Made by a program: the position numbers and the translations under genes. The notes under the pieces were generated by a model. That model was not told the DNA's origin and made no database searches. It saw nothing but the letters and a program-made list of their open reading frames with translations. Positions 44,501 to 55,455 of a stretch of DNA of 64,000 bases are shown here, piece after piece; the first letter of the stretch is position 1, and the number at the start of each line of letters is the position of its first letter. The stretch is from Saccharina japonica. Lineage: Eukaryota; Sar; Phaeophyceae; Laminariales; Laminariaceae. The stretch is from NCBI GenBank assembly GCA_008828725.1, contig MEHQ01004095.1, positions 1 to 64,000 on the forward strand, in the 5' to 3' direction.

Positions 44501-47500
44501 TCGAAGGCGTACTTTGTGTCACTCACTCGTTTTCGACGAACCGCATGCTTCGTCGGTCCACGCGTATACCCCGTGTAGTCGTACGCAGTTCAAACGAAAA
44601 GCTGTACCACACTGGACGAAAAAATAAGGAACGTTTACACATTAACACGAATACTTAGTGGTCCTTACATTTCGGTCCAGAGTGGTTCTCAGCGAATACC
44701 CTCCTTATCGTGCATACTTCATATACGAAGTATGCATTTACAGCCTGTGATAAAACTGAAGCCGATACTGCTGCGATAAACTTGATTTGGATGCCTCCTA
44801 TTATAGCTCCCGGGGCGCTTGCTCACCATGACTCACGCGTTGCGTGGTAACTCATCCGGCACTTGATAGGTTGGTCAACAACCTCGTCGATTTATGGGCG
44901 TTCCAGTATTGCAAGGCGTGCAACGCCATACGGTGCGACCCCACAAGCACTGCCTTCCCGTCACCGACTGCTCGTATTCATATAAGTATAGTGCATTTAC
45001 TGTACCTGGTCGTATTTTTAGTGCATTTGTTCGCCATGTCGTACGTCTTGTGTGCGTTCCGGTTCCTGCTATGGCCAGGTGACGTTCGGAGAAGGGCGAT
45101 TGGGATTCACGCTCTTTCGAGAAGAGACTGGCCGCCGGAAAGGAAAGGGCGTTGTCTGCAGGGTGCATCCGGGAAGCACGGCGCAAACGCTCGGGGTGCA
45201 GCTCGGTGACACCGTGTCTGGCATCAATAAGCGGCGGTGAGGGGCAGCGCGCTGCGTCGCTGTGAATTGGGGGTTCCGTCCTGATTACTTCGTACTTTTT
45301 GACCCCTTTAGAGCTGCACCTACCTGGTCTGATATATTCCAGTACATGTTTGGGGACAAACTACTCGGACTTTGTGTGGAGATGTGTTTGCAGTATATAG
45401 GTAAAAACGACGCCCGGAACGCCGGCGCTGGAGGAATTTTGGGTCATGCTCGTGCTACGCTTTCCCCGTCATTTTCCGGTTCCTGTGCGTTAATTTAGGT
45501 ACGGCACCTACGACGAGGTGATGGAGGTGTTGCCCAAGCTCCCACGACCTGTGCTCATCAGCTTTACCCGCGAAGGGCCAGGACAGCCTGGCGGTAGCCC
45601 GGGAGGCTTGGCGGCGGCTGCTAGACTAGCGTCATCGCCTTCAAGGGACGCACAGGTGAAAACCGACATGGCACTTTTCGGGCTACAATGTTGATGTTTT
45701 TTTTGCATTTTCGACGTGACATAAATAATAAACACCAGGTACCGGATGCCCTTGGTGCGGCGTTTTGGTGGTTTGCGGTTTGGTGGACCTTTTTTTTCGA
45801 CGGGAATGCGACGGACCTTTGTTTCATTACCCTTTTGTGCTCTTCGGCGCCAAGTCTGGCTCTGGTTGGCTGTCGCCTCGGCTGTCAAATGAGTGATACC
45901 GCACGGCTACTCCCTTTTTGTGAGGACTTGATCTACTGTAGTGCTACAAAAGTACCTTGTAGTTTCTCAACCCTTTTCGAACTGCAAAAATTATGCCACA
46001 CTAATCCCAAGTAGTTTTACCCAAAAACAAGGGGTGCATTTTTCTTGAGGGGAAAACTCCGCAAGCGACCTCTCGAATGTATTTCCCCGCCCTGAAAAAC
46101 ACTTTGATGGGTCATTCATTTTCTTGCCTGCTTTTTCCCGTGTGGGCTTGGTTAGGGTGGAGGCGGAAACCCATTGGAATGGCTGGCCAAGCTCAACCCG
46201 TTCGACAAGCAAAGGCGCGAAGAAGAGGAGGAGCAGCGAGCCAAACGTGAGCCATGCCGAGCTGTACGCCAAATGCGATCGGCAGTACCGATAGCCGCGT
46301 TTGGCCGGAACGAATGGCGCAATGACGGTACAGCATTCGATACTACTCTTCTGGTGTAAGGAGACAGGCCGGGCTACTGAACGTCCACTGTACATGCAGG
46401 CACTCATGATGGTAGTCGTAGGACATATAACAGGTATAACTATATAATTCGTATGTAGATAATGAGAGCATCCTTCTACCCAACAGATCGGAAAACATGC
46501 TGTGCCGATTTCGGCGTAATTACTGTACGGTGTCTCGTGTTATAATGGTTGCAAGATTTTGTTCGGCTGTTTACGGCGGCGGGCGGCTCGCGAGGAGGTC
46601 TCAAACCATGCCTGACGAGCGGCAATCAGGCGTTGTGTCGGCATCAACTACGAATAGCCGCAACGCACGTGCCTGGCGCATAGCATGCACACATACTGTG
46701 GTATCGGCTTTTGTCCCTCTCTGTCGTAGCCTGCCGTAGCACTTTGTATTGACCCCGCCCCTTCCACCACGCTCCACGCACTTTCCGTTGGCTTGATGGG
46801 TTCACCATCGCAGGTAATAATTCGCTGGACGCTGCATCTTTGCGTGGGAGCTCCATGCCCTCAAACGAGGTCAGTAACAGAGATAAATTGCATACCAGGT
46901 ATATATATACTGTACAAGGAGGGCTTCGCCGCGGCGGGCTGATGCCCGCCTGCGGCTACGCGCAATGCCCGTAACGGCGAGGAGTAGTCTACTGAGATAG
47001 ATCAATAGCTAAGCTTAGGGCGAACAAAGCGACTCCGTACTGCCAAGGGGTGTACAGCAGTAGTACAGGACACCTAATGAGAAACACTCACAAACGGAGG
47101 CTAGGTTTTTATTTACATGAGAGGAGAGGATGCGTTTTATACTAACTTCAATACAACGGCTCCCGAATTTCTTATTCCTTGTAAATATCACCGTGTGGTA
47201 CTGAGGTATTCTGATACGTACGTACGCACGTGTATATCAGCAGTAAGCTATTAAAATCCGTACGTGTATCAGCGGTAAGTAGTTCGTAAAATCCAGCATC
47301 GAGCATAAAAACATAATCAATATTGGATCTTGCATGTAGCCCACGGGAAAACTATAAATGCAATACGAGTACGAGTATGCGCATAGGCTCGCACCGGTAA
47401 TGAATTCGGAACCACTTTTTTCGAAAAAATGCAAGTTCTCGACCATCAACGTACTTTTATTGGGAAAGTTGGAGTGTGTCCACCTCTCGCATACGAACAG

Positions 47501-50500
47501 AAACAACAAACACCAGTATTAATAGTGTCATAGTATCATACTGGTGTACCACGCACGTCTGAAACCATGGTACACAGGTCTGTTTCTGCTGTGGTGCTGG
47601 TACTACTGTATCATACGTGCGTACGTACGTACGTGTATATCAGCAGCACAGTACGTATTAATATTAGTACTTGGTCTTATAAACATCCGGGTTCGTCGTC
47701 GTCATAAAAAAGCGGGATCTTTGATTATGCAGGTACTGTAGCTGCGTGTGAAAAAAAGAGAACGTGTGTGTTTTGTATGTGCGCTCTCCATCACCATATT
47801 CTTGGTAAATCTTGATGCAGCGCCCACCGCTCGCATGTTCACGCCCGCGAGCGCACGCGAGGCGCTGCCCGGTACTATATCCAGGCCGACGGGCACGTGA
47901 ACCGATAATTTCTCCCGACACGCTCCTGAGGAGCGCATGCGGTAGATATTTTTGGGGTCTCGTAAGGTCCAAAACAGATAATCATCCCGCACGGAACTGT
48001 CAGAAAAAAAACGACGTGCGTTCCTATGGCGAGCCTGTGACAAATAGGCAATAAATCCTCAAACAAACGTACCCCCGTGGGCCTCGTGTAGCGCAAGGCC
48101 GAGGCCACCCTTTGCAGAGTAAGCAGAGCAGGGATCGTCGAGCACGATGAGCGAGTTGCGTGCAGCCGGGTGGACCTCATCGCGAGATATCGCGAAAAAG
48201 GCTCAAATCTACGTCTAAGAAAAGCGGAGGAGCTCTCACACGAGACCACCAAGAATATCGTACACGTATTTATATACAAGGCTGGGGAATGTGGTTGACT
48301 TGAATTCCCGGAGGTGTCGCAAGTTGAAAAGGGAAAACACCGCAGGCGTTCGTTCCTCGTACCAGCTACTCGTACGCACAGCAGCAGTAGCCACCGAGCA
48401 AGAATGAAGAACATTAAACACCTCTTGAAAGCCAAAGAAAGAAAGAAAAAGTATGTACGAGCCACCGGGAAAGTAAACCAGGCAAGTAACACCGACCAGC
48501 CCAAACAACTTTGTAGTTAGTTCTGTATCACCCGTCGTTCGCGCTTGATGTCGTTGCCGTGCAGGTATTTGTTGATGTGTTGATGTGATATATCACACTG
48601 CTGCCGTTCTATTGTTGTATGGCGCACATCGCACGATCGGGTCTTAGCTGTCTGTCCTAAAAGGTAAAACCTGAACCGTTCTTGGCCTCTCGCCTCCATC
48701 TCCGTTATTTACGTGCAGCGCGGGGTGCCGGGGGAAGTGTTCGCTCAAGGCCTGCGAGGAGGCGTGTTTTCGTGGTCATACTACGGAACGTCTGATGGTA
48801 TCGAGGCCAACACGAGAGATACTTACACGGAGCACGTTATGCGGTGCCAGTGGGGGAAGACTGCAGACGCCATGCAGTCGTGGATGGTTGCTCGCAGGTG
48901 TGGATATTATCATGGCCCTCGCGACATTCTGTGCAACAAGCTGTGTGCGTCATGCATCCTGTGGGCCGAAAGAGACGTTGGTCACATCATGGCTGCCACG
49001 TATCACGGACACGTTGTGATGGTGGCATTTAACCCGTGTAAATACTAATATTTACAGTGTCAGATCGAGAATCACACCATAGGTAGTCAGAGTATGATAC
49101 AGCTGATTTGTTCGCACTGTGAGGGGACTGGAACGCACGCAGTCATGTTCTGATATATCTCAAGCCACATTGCTTTTTTACGCTGGCATTTAATGCGAAA
49201 TGGTAACCCCAAGCTCTCCCCACCCTTCCCTCCGCGCCGGGCGTCAAAAACTAGGTACCGCGAATTCGACGCGCTGGATTTGGATCTCCGTGACACCTAC
49301 CCCGACCGGAGAGATGCCCTGCCGCGTCTACCCCCAAAGGTTCGTCGCCCTAAAAGTGGGCGCCCGTGAGCCATCGACGCAATAAACACAAACAGGTTTT
49401 TTAGACGTGGTTATTGCGGAACCCGGGCGTCTCGTACAGGCAGTGCCCGCCGCAAGTTGGCATCTTCGTTCTCGCTTTGACCGTGGTGCTCTTGTCTACG
49501 TTGAAAATTTCGGGGTGCAGGCTGGGATTGGAGACTGTATCTCGCGTTTCAAAGGCTTCATGGGCCCATTGTAGGCTGGGATTGGAGAATATATCTCGCG
49601 TTTCAAAGGCTTCATGGGCCCATTGAAGCGCTCCTGGGCGCGGCGTGTTCTCGTCCGAACCATGCCGTGTTCACCACGAGTGCGCTGTGAATATACTTCG
49701 TATATATTTGCGAAGTAATGCCCTCTGATCATGTTGCGTTTTATAATTTCTCGTTGCTTCGGCTGCCTGGCGCCGTTGTCGATAAATTCACCCCAACAAC
49801 CTCGTGGGCTGCAGGAATTTTTCAAGATGGCACCAGATGTTGTCGAGCGTCGGACGAAGGGCTTGGAAATGTACATCACCACAATCATCCGGCGCTTCCC
49901 AGACATGCTCGAGTCCTCTCATCTCGACAGGTATATACATGTACCACGTACAAGGATGGGGTGGGGGGGGGGGGGCATGGGCTTCACCGGTGAAGCTCAT
50001 GGCATCGTGTTTCGGCGTTGCTTCTGCGTCGCTTTGTTTTGCGCAGGTTTCGCGGGGCCTGTTCGCTCTGGCTTTATCACGCTTTCTCGTTTTGTTTAAT
50101 AAGTTGTTTTTCTTATGGTCTGTGATTCGCCAGATGGCCACCGCCGCCGCCTCCGCCAACGTAGCCATACGTGTCAAGTGCATGCTAGACACCTCCAGGC
50201 GCGCGGGGTAAATTATAAGTATACACCTGGTATTTTGTTTTCTGAAGCTGGAAAAGCTCCCCGATCACGCGTTGCACGCCGGGCGATCGAACGATGCGTC
50301 GCACGTTTACCGTCACCGTCACCATGCTGCGCTGAAACCCGTACCTGATACGTATAAATATTTTGTTGTCGACAGGTTCCTCACGATCTCTGAACGCCTC
50401 TCGGGCATGAAGACTTCGACGACGGCAACGCCAGCCGGGAACGGCGGCGGCCAGGCAGTGTCGTACAGAACTTTGGGTCCCCATGGCTCCTCGGCCAACG

Positions 50501-53500
50501 TTTTTCCATCGGCCAACGTGTTTCCAGCGCCAGAGACGTCTATGGACACGGTCGGCGCAAGGACGGGGTCGTCCAGCCTAGTCGGAACGGAGTACATTCT
50601 GAACGTGAGCCTGACTTTCATCGTTGCTTGTGTGGGTCATCAGTGAGCCTGGGTTTCATTGGCGTTTGTGTGGTTTGCCAGGTACCAGGTTTATATGAAT
50701 ATATACCTGGTATGTATTTCGATATATAGACTATATACGAAGTACCAGGTATCGAGTGAAGTTAATACGAGGTGAAGCGTTGATGCTCGCGCCTTCAGTG
50801 ATATAATCCCACGCCTGTCTACAGGGTTGAAAGAAACCCGGACGTGCGCTGCGGCGATTTGCCTAAACATGAGAGGCAAGATTAGGGTCCATTTGCAACT
50901 GTTGCACACCCCGGACAGATCAGCTCACCGTAGCTCGAGCTAGCTCTTTAAAGAGCTAGCTCACCGGTGAGCTACGTGAGCTACATGAGCTACACATGTT
51001 TCCTTCGCTTGAGCTATAGGCGATAGCTCATCTGCACATGTTTTCAAAGCTTGAGCTATAATCGGTAGCTCATCTGCACACATATGTCCGGAGTGAGCTA
51101 TATGATCTGCCTGAGCTAGCTCATTTGGCCCAAAATGAGCTATAGGAGCTACATGAGCTACGCATGTTTTCAAAGCTTGAGCTATAATTGGTAGCTCATC
51201 TGCACATGTTTCGAAGGCTTGAGCTATAATCGGTAGCTCATCTGCGCATGTTTTCAAAGCTTGAGCTATAATCGGTAGCTCATCTGCGCATGTTTTCAAA
51301 GCTTGAGCTATAATCGGTAGCTCATCTGCACATGTTTTAGAGGCTTGAGCTATTATAGGCGGTAGCTCATCTGCACTTGTTTTGGAGGCTTGAGCTACAG
51401 GCGGTAGCTCATCTGCACATGTTTGCAAGGCTATAGGGGACAGATGACCAAGCTCACGAGATGTCATTATATATAACAAATCTGGATCGAAGCTCGCGTG
51501 CGCGCGGACTTCTAAAACCGAGACCTTTTAGAATATACCCGGGGTGTGATGTAAGTCTCGTCCGGGATGTGGTGAAAGCCTCGTCTAGACCAAGACGATA
51601 TTTTTATTGCCGTATATACCACATCTCTATTGATAACAAAAAGTCTTGGCTGAAAAATCTCTCAACGAAGACAATACTTGTATTTACTTGATTTCAGTAT
51701 CAGTGTGAGTTTGAAAACCAAAGTACGAAAAGAACATCGAAAATAAAGTTGACCAGGATGAACGAAAATAAATACGACTTACTTGATTTTAGTATAGGAC
51801 GAAAAAACTTGAGTTAAGAAACCGAAAGCTGAACATTTTTTGCACAAGGTGGAATAAATGGAATTTTCTAGATTTTATTCAAAGTGGAGTGAATGTAGGC
51901 CAAACTGAGGGTGTTATATGCATGTTCGCCGGGAAAGAGCTACAATGAGCTGCGTACATGAGCTATGATCATGTTTTGGTGTTGTTCGGGTAGGGCAGGG
52001 AAGGAGTTGAAATTATCCCATCCGACATAAACAAAAATAAATGTAAATTGAAAGGAATGCCAAGGGTTTCACACCCCGGACAGATCAGCTCACCGTAGCT
52101 CGAGCTAGCTCTTTAAAGAGCTAGCTCACCGGTGAGCTACGTGAGCTACATGAGCTACACATGTTTTCCTTCGCTTGAGCTATAGGCGATAGCTCATCTG
52201 CACATGTTTTCAAAGCTTGAGCTATAATCGGTAGCTCATCTGCACACATATGTCCGGAGTGAGCTATATGATCTGCCTGAGCTAGCTCATTTGGCCCAAA
52301 ATGAGCTATAGGAGCTACATGAGCTACGCATGTTTTCAAAGCTTGAGCTATAATTGGTAGCTCATCTGCACATGTTTCGAAGGCTTGAGCTATAATCGGT
52401 AGCTCATCTGCGCATGTTTTCAAAGCTTGAGCTATTATCGGTAGCTCATCTGCGCATGTTTTCGAAGCTTGAGCTATAATCGGTAGCTCATCTGCACATG
52501 TTTTAGAGGCTTGAGCTATAATCGGTAGCTCATCTGCACATGTTTTCAAAGCTTGAGCTATACACGACAGATGAGCTAGCTCATGAGCTGTCCGGGGTGT
52601 GAACTGTTGAGACTTCGTGCTGACATCCGTAGCATCGACTCTCTCTTCTGTCAGCACCTGCCTTTGCCGCCTTCCACCTGTCCAATCAGCAATGTTGTTG
52701 ACTATCGTGCGTGTAAAACGGATCTCGTCTTTCTTCTTCAGCTGCGGCCTTCTCACCCCAAGTTCTGTGTTCCGCCGATCGATAGCAGATCGTCCGGGCC
52801 TAAAGAAGGTGCATGCGATTATTTAAGCGAGCGCTAAGGACGAAAAAAGCTCACGACTGTTTCCGCGTTTTTCGTGTTCCCCTTCGTTTTGGTCCGCTCG
52901 TGGCGATCACGTACTTATGCAGCTCATGTCGTCCGAGGAAGCTTACCGATTGTCACAGGCAAGACATTCCGATCCTGTCGACGTATCAATAGCCGAGGAC
53001 CTGGTCGGCGAGCTTGAGGGCCACCTTTCGACCCTTTCACCGACGGTGAGAACTACGGGGTGCTGTTTTTTTCGGGGGGGCTTTTTTCAGGGGTGCTCGA
53101 CAAAATTAGATAACGACCTACAACTACTTCCCAAGGTCGAAACATAAAAAAACAAACCAGTGCTGTGGGATTTCCGGACGAAATGACGAAAAGCGATTTT
53201 ATTTTTTCAACACGTTTATTTTAGTTGGTTTTAGCAAAACCCTCTCGGGTCTCGCAAATGGGTGTATAGTGGGGACGCGTGCTACGATAGAGGTACCATT
53301 TTTGGCCAAATTTTGTTTTCTGCATGACTGAAAAAAATGGCACACTAAGGGCCCGAATTAACGAGTATAAAATAAATTCAATTTGGAAAAAATAAAATTC
53401 AAATTCGCTTTTCATTGGTCCACACACGCACCTGCACCAAATATTATGGCATAATATTTGGTGCAGGTGCGTGTGTGGACCAATGAAAAGCGGATTTGAT

Positions 53501-54699
53501 TTTTTTTTTTTCCAAATTGATTTTTTTTCTTCTTCGTTAAAACGGGCCCTAATTCCAAGTAGTTTGCTCCCAAATTCGGGGGACCAGTTCTTAAGGGGTT
53601 AACCCAAAATCGTCAGAATTCCATATTTGTGTTGCCAATTTGTTCGTTGTCTAGATAGGCCATGGGATTGGTCATCGGGTGGCACATTTGTTTTCCTCCA
53701 AAATCAGCTTTTGGGTGGGGTATAGAGCTCTTCAAGTGACCACGCTCAGAAATTTCATGGTGCACCTCTATCGTAGTATGCGTCTGGGGTAAAGGCAAAC
53801 GGTTTTTTCGTGTACCCCTGGTTAAACCCCTTCTGGACTTGAGAGGCAAAACTTATCGAAGCTAATGACTTGATTGGAGTATAGCATCGGCCACACGAAG
53901 CAGCAACCCGGGCTGCTGGAGTAGAGGGAATATGCCCGAATGCCAAGCTCTTCCTAGACAGTTCATAATATCGCCCTTTTTTAGGGGGGCGGGATCTCTT
54001 TTCATGGGTCACACTATCAATAGGGGGTCAAATGCTGTGTAGGTGTAGAGTTCTTGCCGAGGTAGACATAGCAGCCTTGTAAACGTGGTGGCAGAAGGCC
54101 GAGCACCATTGCACTGCATGTTCCATCGCCTCGTACACACTTTGAGAGCTCCCAGGCCAACGCGCTGCGGTGGATTCAGTATTGCCCACGTTTGGCACAA
54201 GTTTGTGCTCATTCAGGTCCGCCCACAGTCGTTTAAATACACTCGGCCGCTGAAAAGCTCGAGAGGATGACACGATACCGTCTTATTGGATTTAAAAGCA
54301 AAGCGCGCGGGAAACGTAGCCCTGTCTTGCGTTGCAGCTACTACAACCAGAAGCTTAGCGGCAAATGATTCCGAAGCGCTCGAGGTAGCGCAGCCCAAAC
54401 ATGAGTAGCCTTTCTAACAACCAGAACCTTGACGACAAAAATGATCCCGAACCCTGCTTTTCAAACTTGCTCAGGCACACCTTTTGTCAGACGTCAAACT
54501 CTACGGCTTGGTGGAGCGGTGTCACAAATGCTGGCCGCGTATCAAGGCGGCTGCAGCTGCAGCCGTGTCGGGCGAATCGTCAGGAAATTCCGAGGCAATC
54601 TTGCCGCGGTTGTTGCAGTGCGACGAGGGCATGGAGCGCGCCTTCCATCGTCTCAGGGCTGCTCTCGCAAGCCGCGGCTATATTGGGGGTGCACCGTAG
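35593..54699 (+). CDS. PDZ-PX domain protein, SNX27-like architecture, with endocytic motifs (16 exons)
   Basis: Exons: 35593-35753, 39170-39296, 39706-40048, 42197-42417, 43299-43771, 44251-44419, 45079-45236, 45499-45655, 46156-46246, 46814-46869, 48719-48897, 49255-49339, 49815-49930, 50376-50604, 52923-53045, 54475-54699. All junctions are GT/AG and in phase, giving exactly 971 codons with stop. The N-terminus (MGARQPDPLGGADPLAPADP, then FADLLDLSF) has DPF/DPL and clathrin-box-like motifs; DPF recurs at the exon 3/4 junction and LNPFDKQ in exon 9. A PDZ domain (about 499-585) has the EGRLGFTLF ligand loop. A PX domain (about 655-790) has ARRYREFDALDLDL, LPRLPPK and VERRTKGLEMYI, the phosphoinositide-binding pattern. 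PDZ then PX matches SNX27, but no FERM domain follows. Role inferred: membrane-bound cargo sorting at endosomes. The start ATG is the least certain part. Confidence 0.8.
36550..36600 (-). mobile_element. Truncated copy of the TTAC...GTAA MITE
   Basis: It begins TA|TTACGGGAGGACC and continues AATAGGACC and ACACAAAAACCTATAT, matching the 30081-30185 element in reverse. The other end is missing. It lies in intron 1 of the PDZ-PX gene. Confidence 0.7.
36614..37216 (+). other. GC-rich open stretch in intron 1
   Basis: Three overlapping plus frames are open. One (36614-37216, 200 codons) is very Arg/Ser-rich; another (36624-36965) reads MPLVILEMAEVPPIVW, ends FVVVSWRYSYS and looks more like ordinary protein. 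GC content is clearly above its surroundings. No frame links to the neighbouring exons with matching phase better than direct splicing of exon 1 to exon 2. It could be an alternative exon, a captured gene fragment or a shadow. Confidence 0.3.
37668..38012. repeat. Direct repeat of about 130 bp in intron 1
   Basis: The blocks at about 37668-37800 and 37886-38012 share CCTTCTTCCTGCGACACTTG, TTACCTTGA/TTGCCTTGA and GCCATCACATTGT, with several differences. Confidence 0.75.
38058..38089. repeat. 14-bp perfect hairpin with GAAT loop
   Basis: GCATGGGTGCCGGC, GAAT, then the exact reverse complement. In intron 1 of the PDZ-PX gene. Confidence 0.9.
38120..38156 (+). mobile_element. Truncated copy of the TTAC...GTAA MITE
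   Basis: Only the right end remains: GGTCCTATTTACTCTGATCC then CCCGTAA followed by TA. Confidence 0.65.
40118..40290 (+). repeat. R1 head fragment in intron 3
   Basis: GTGTTCTTCACATTAAGCCG through GACACAGAGATACTAC to GAGCAGAGCTC. It begins next to an alternating GT stretch like the other copies. Confidence 0.7.
40581..40840. repeat. Two GC-rich hairpin repeats in intron 3
   Basis: At 40581-40632 and 40788-40840: a CTTCGC/CTCGC entry, a GGGCGGC-TAAC/TGAC-GCCGCCC hairpin, then CGCTCGCG and AAGGAA. A third, with GCGGGC-TGAT-GCCCGC, is at 46917-46975 in intron 10. The shared layout suggests a small mobile hairpin. Confidence 0.7.
42535..42605 (-). repeat. Degenerate R1 fragment in intron 4
   Basis: TATCTCTCTAGGATTAGGAA and GACACTGGGTGTACTG match the R1 head in reverse, with more differences than other copies. 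Confidence 0.5.
46917..46975. repeat. GC-rich hairpin repeat in intron 10
   Basis: GGGCTTCGCCGCG, hairpin GCGGGC-TGAT-GCCCGC, then GCTACGCGCAATG. Third member of the small family also seen in intron 3 of the same gene. Confidence 0.7.
49519..49626 (+). repeat. 54-bp tandem duplication in intron 12
   Basis: Two units of GGCTGGGATTGGAGA...TTCATGGGCCCATTG, differing at about two bases. The length is a multiple of three, but the preceding frame does not fit the PX coding phase. Confidence 0.9.
50905..51466. repeat. Hairpin-monomer array 1 in intron 14
   Basis: It starts CACACCCCGGACAG and then carries palindromic AGCTC-rich DNA and about eight 42-bp monomers with core TGAGCTATAATCGGTAGCTCA, each able to fold through TGAGCTA/TAGCTCA, linked by CATCTGCACATGTTTT. 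The right end is diverged and lacks the CTGTCCGGGGTGTG terminus present in array 2. Confidence 0.85.
52068..52603. mobile_element. TIR element made of 42-bp hairpin monomers (array 2)
   Basis: It is bounded by perfect 16-bp inverted repeats, TTCACACCCCGGACAG and CTGTCCGGGGTGTGAA. The inside has the same order as array 1: a nested palindrome (GAGCTAGCTC-TTTAAA-GAGCTAGCTC), then tandem 42-bp monomers. No protein needed for movement is encoded and no target duplication is visible. It lies in the same 2.3-kb intron as array 1, about 0.6 kb away in the same orientation. Because the monomer is a multiple of three, an antisense frame reading TCADELPIIAQA repeats stays open through both arrays. Confidence 0.8.
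53346..53602. mobile_element. Near-loopless 207-bp palindrome joined to a TTAACCC MITE end
   Basis: 53346-53552 is an inverted repeat with arms of about 103 bp and a single central base (about 53449). The inner 45 bp of each arm is perfect (CATTGGTCCACACACGCACC and on). To the right it runs into AAGTAGTTTG and CAGTTCTTAAGGGGTTAA, the terminal type of the piggyBac-like MITE at 9905. In intron 15 of the PDZ-PX gene. Confidence 0.8.
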
Positions 54700-55455
54700 A
54701 CAGAACCCAGAGAATAATATAGATACAAGCAGTGTATCTCTGACCTTAACGGAGGTACACAGCAGCGGCAACAGCAGCGGCAGCAACAAAAGAAGAAAGT
54801 ACAATTACATTACTGTATTTGTGGGGGTATACCAAATGTACAACGCCTCAAAAAGGCTGGACAAACAACAAAAACACACAAATAAGACTGGTCCGCGAGA
54901 GCTCTACACGTTGCACGCAGACATCCAGAAAACGAAGCATCTATCAATTATTTGCGCGGAGGGCTGCATCCGGTTCTCACCGATGGCGCGCCCCGCACTC
55001 GCTATTGTAATACGCACTCTACTGCTGCTGTGTAGAGCCATGGAACCGGGCTTGAAGGCAAGAGCGCGCTCTAAAAACGTCACGACTACGCTTCAGGCCT
55101 AACTGGGTGGCAAATCACCAACCATCAAGCACTCGTCCCTGACGATCGCACTTCATTCACAAAGGGATCGTCTGTCCGTACGACTCTGTCGCATACCAGC
55201 CGGTATGATACTCCAGGTCGAACGCCTGGAGCGTGCCTCACAAAGGGATCATCTGTGTTCCGTATGACTCCGTCACGTAGCCGCCATGCGCATCCAGCTC
55301 GAACACGGCCCATGCGCAGTAGTTGGCTGAGAACAAAAGGACCACACGAGGGGACGGCCTTATTATATACCAGGGTAGAGGTCAGCTGAAACCTGAAACA
55401 TCGCTTGACAAGAACAAATAAAAACTGTCCACATGAACGCATACTCTGCCGAACT
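54700..55455. other. Convergent 3' intergenic region
   Basis: It separates the stops of the plus-strand PDZ-PX gene and the minus-strand phosphatase gene. The plus strand stays open past the first stop in another frame, without a known domain. Two similar stretches near 55150-55300 (CACAAAGGGATCGTCTGT and CACAAAGGGATCATCTGT) form a short direct repeat. Confidence 0.6.

Noticed and set aside
50134-50210. A possible exon in intron 13 starting MATAAASANVAIRVKC
   Set aside because: Splicing 49930 directly to 50376 gives an unbroken PX motif (SSHLDR-FLTISERL) in phase; including this piece breaks the domain.
50905-52603. CRISPR array
   Set aside because: Units are contiguous tandem monomers without unique spacers, and the genome is eukaryotic.
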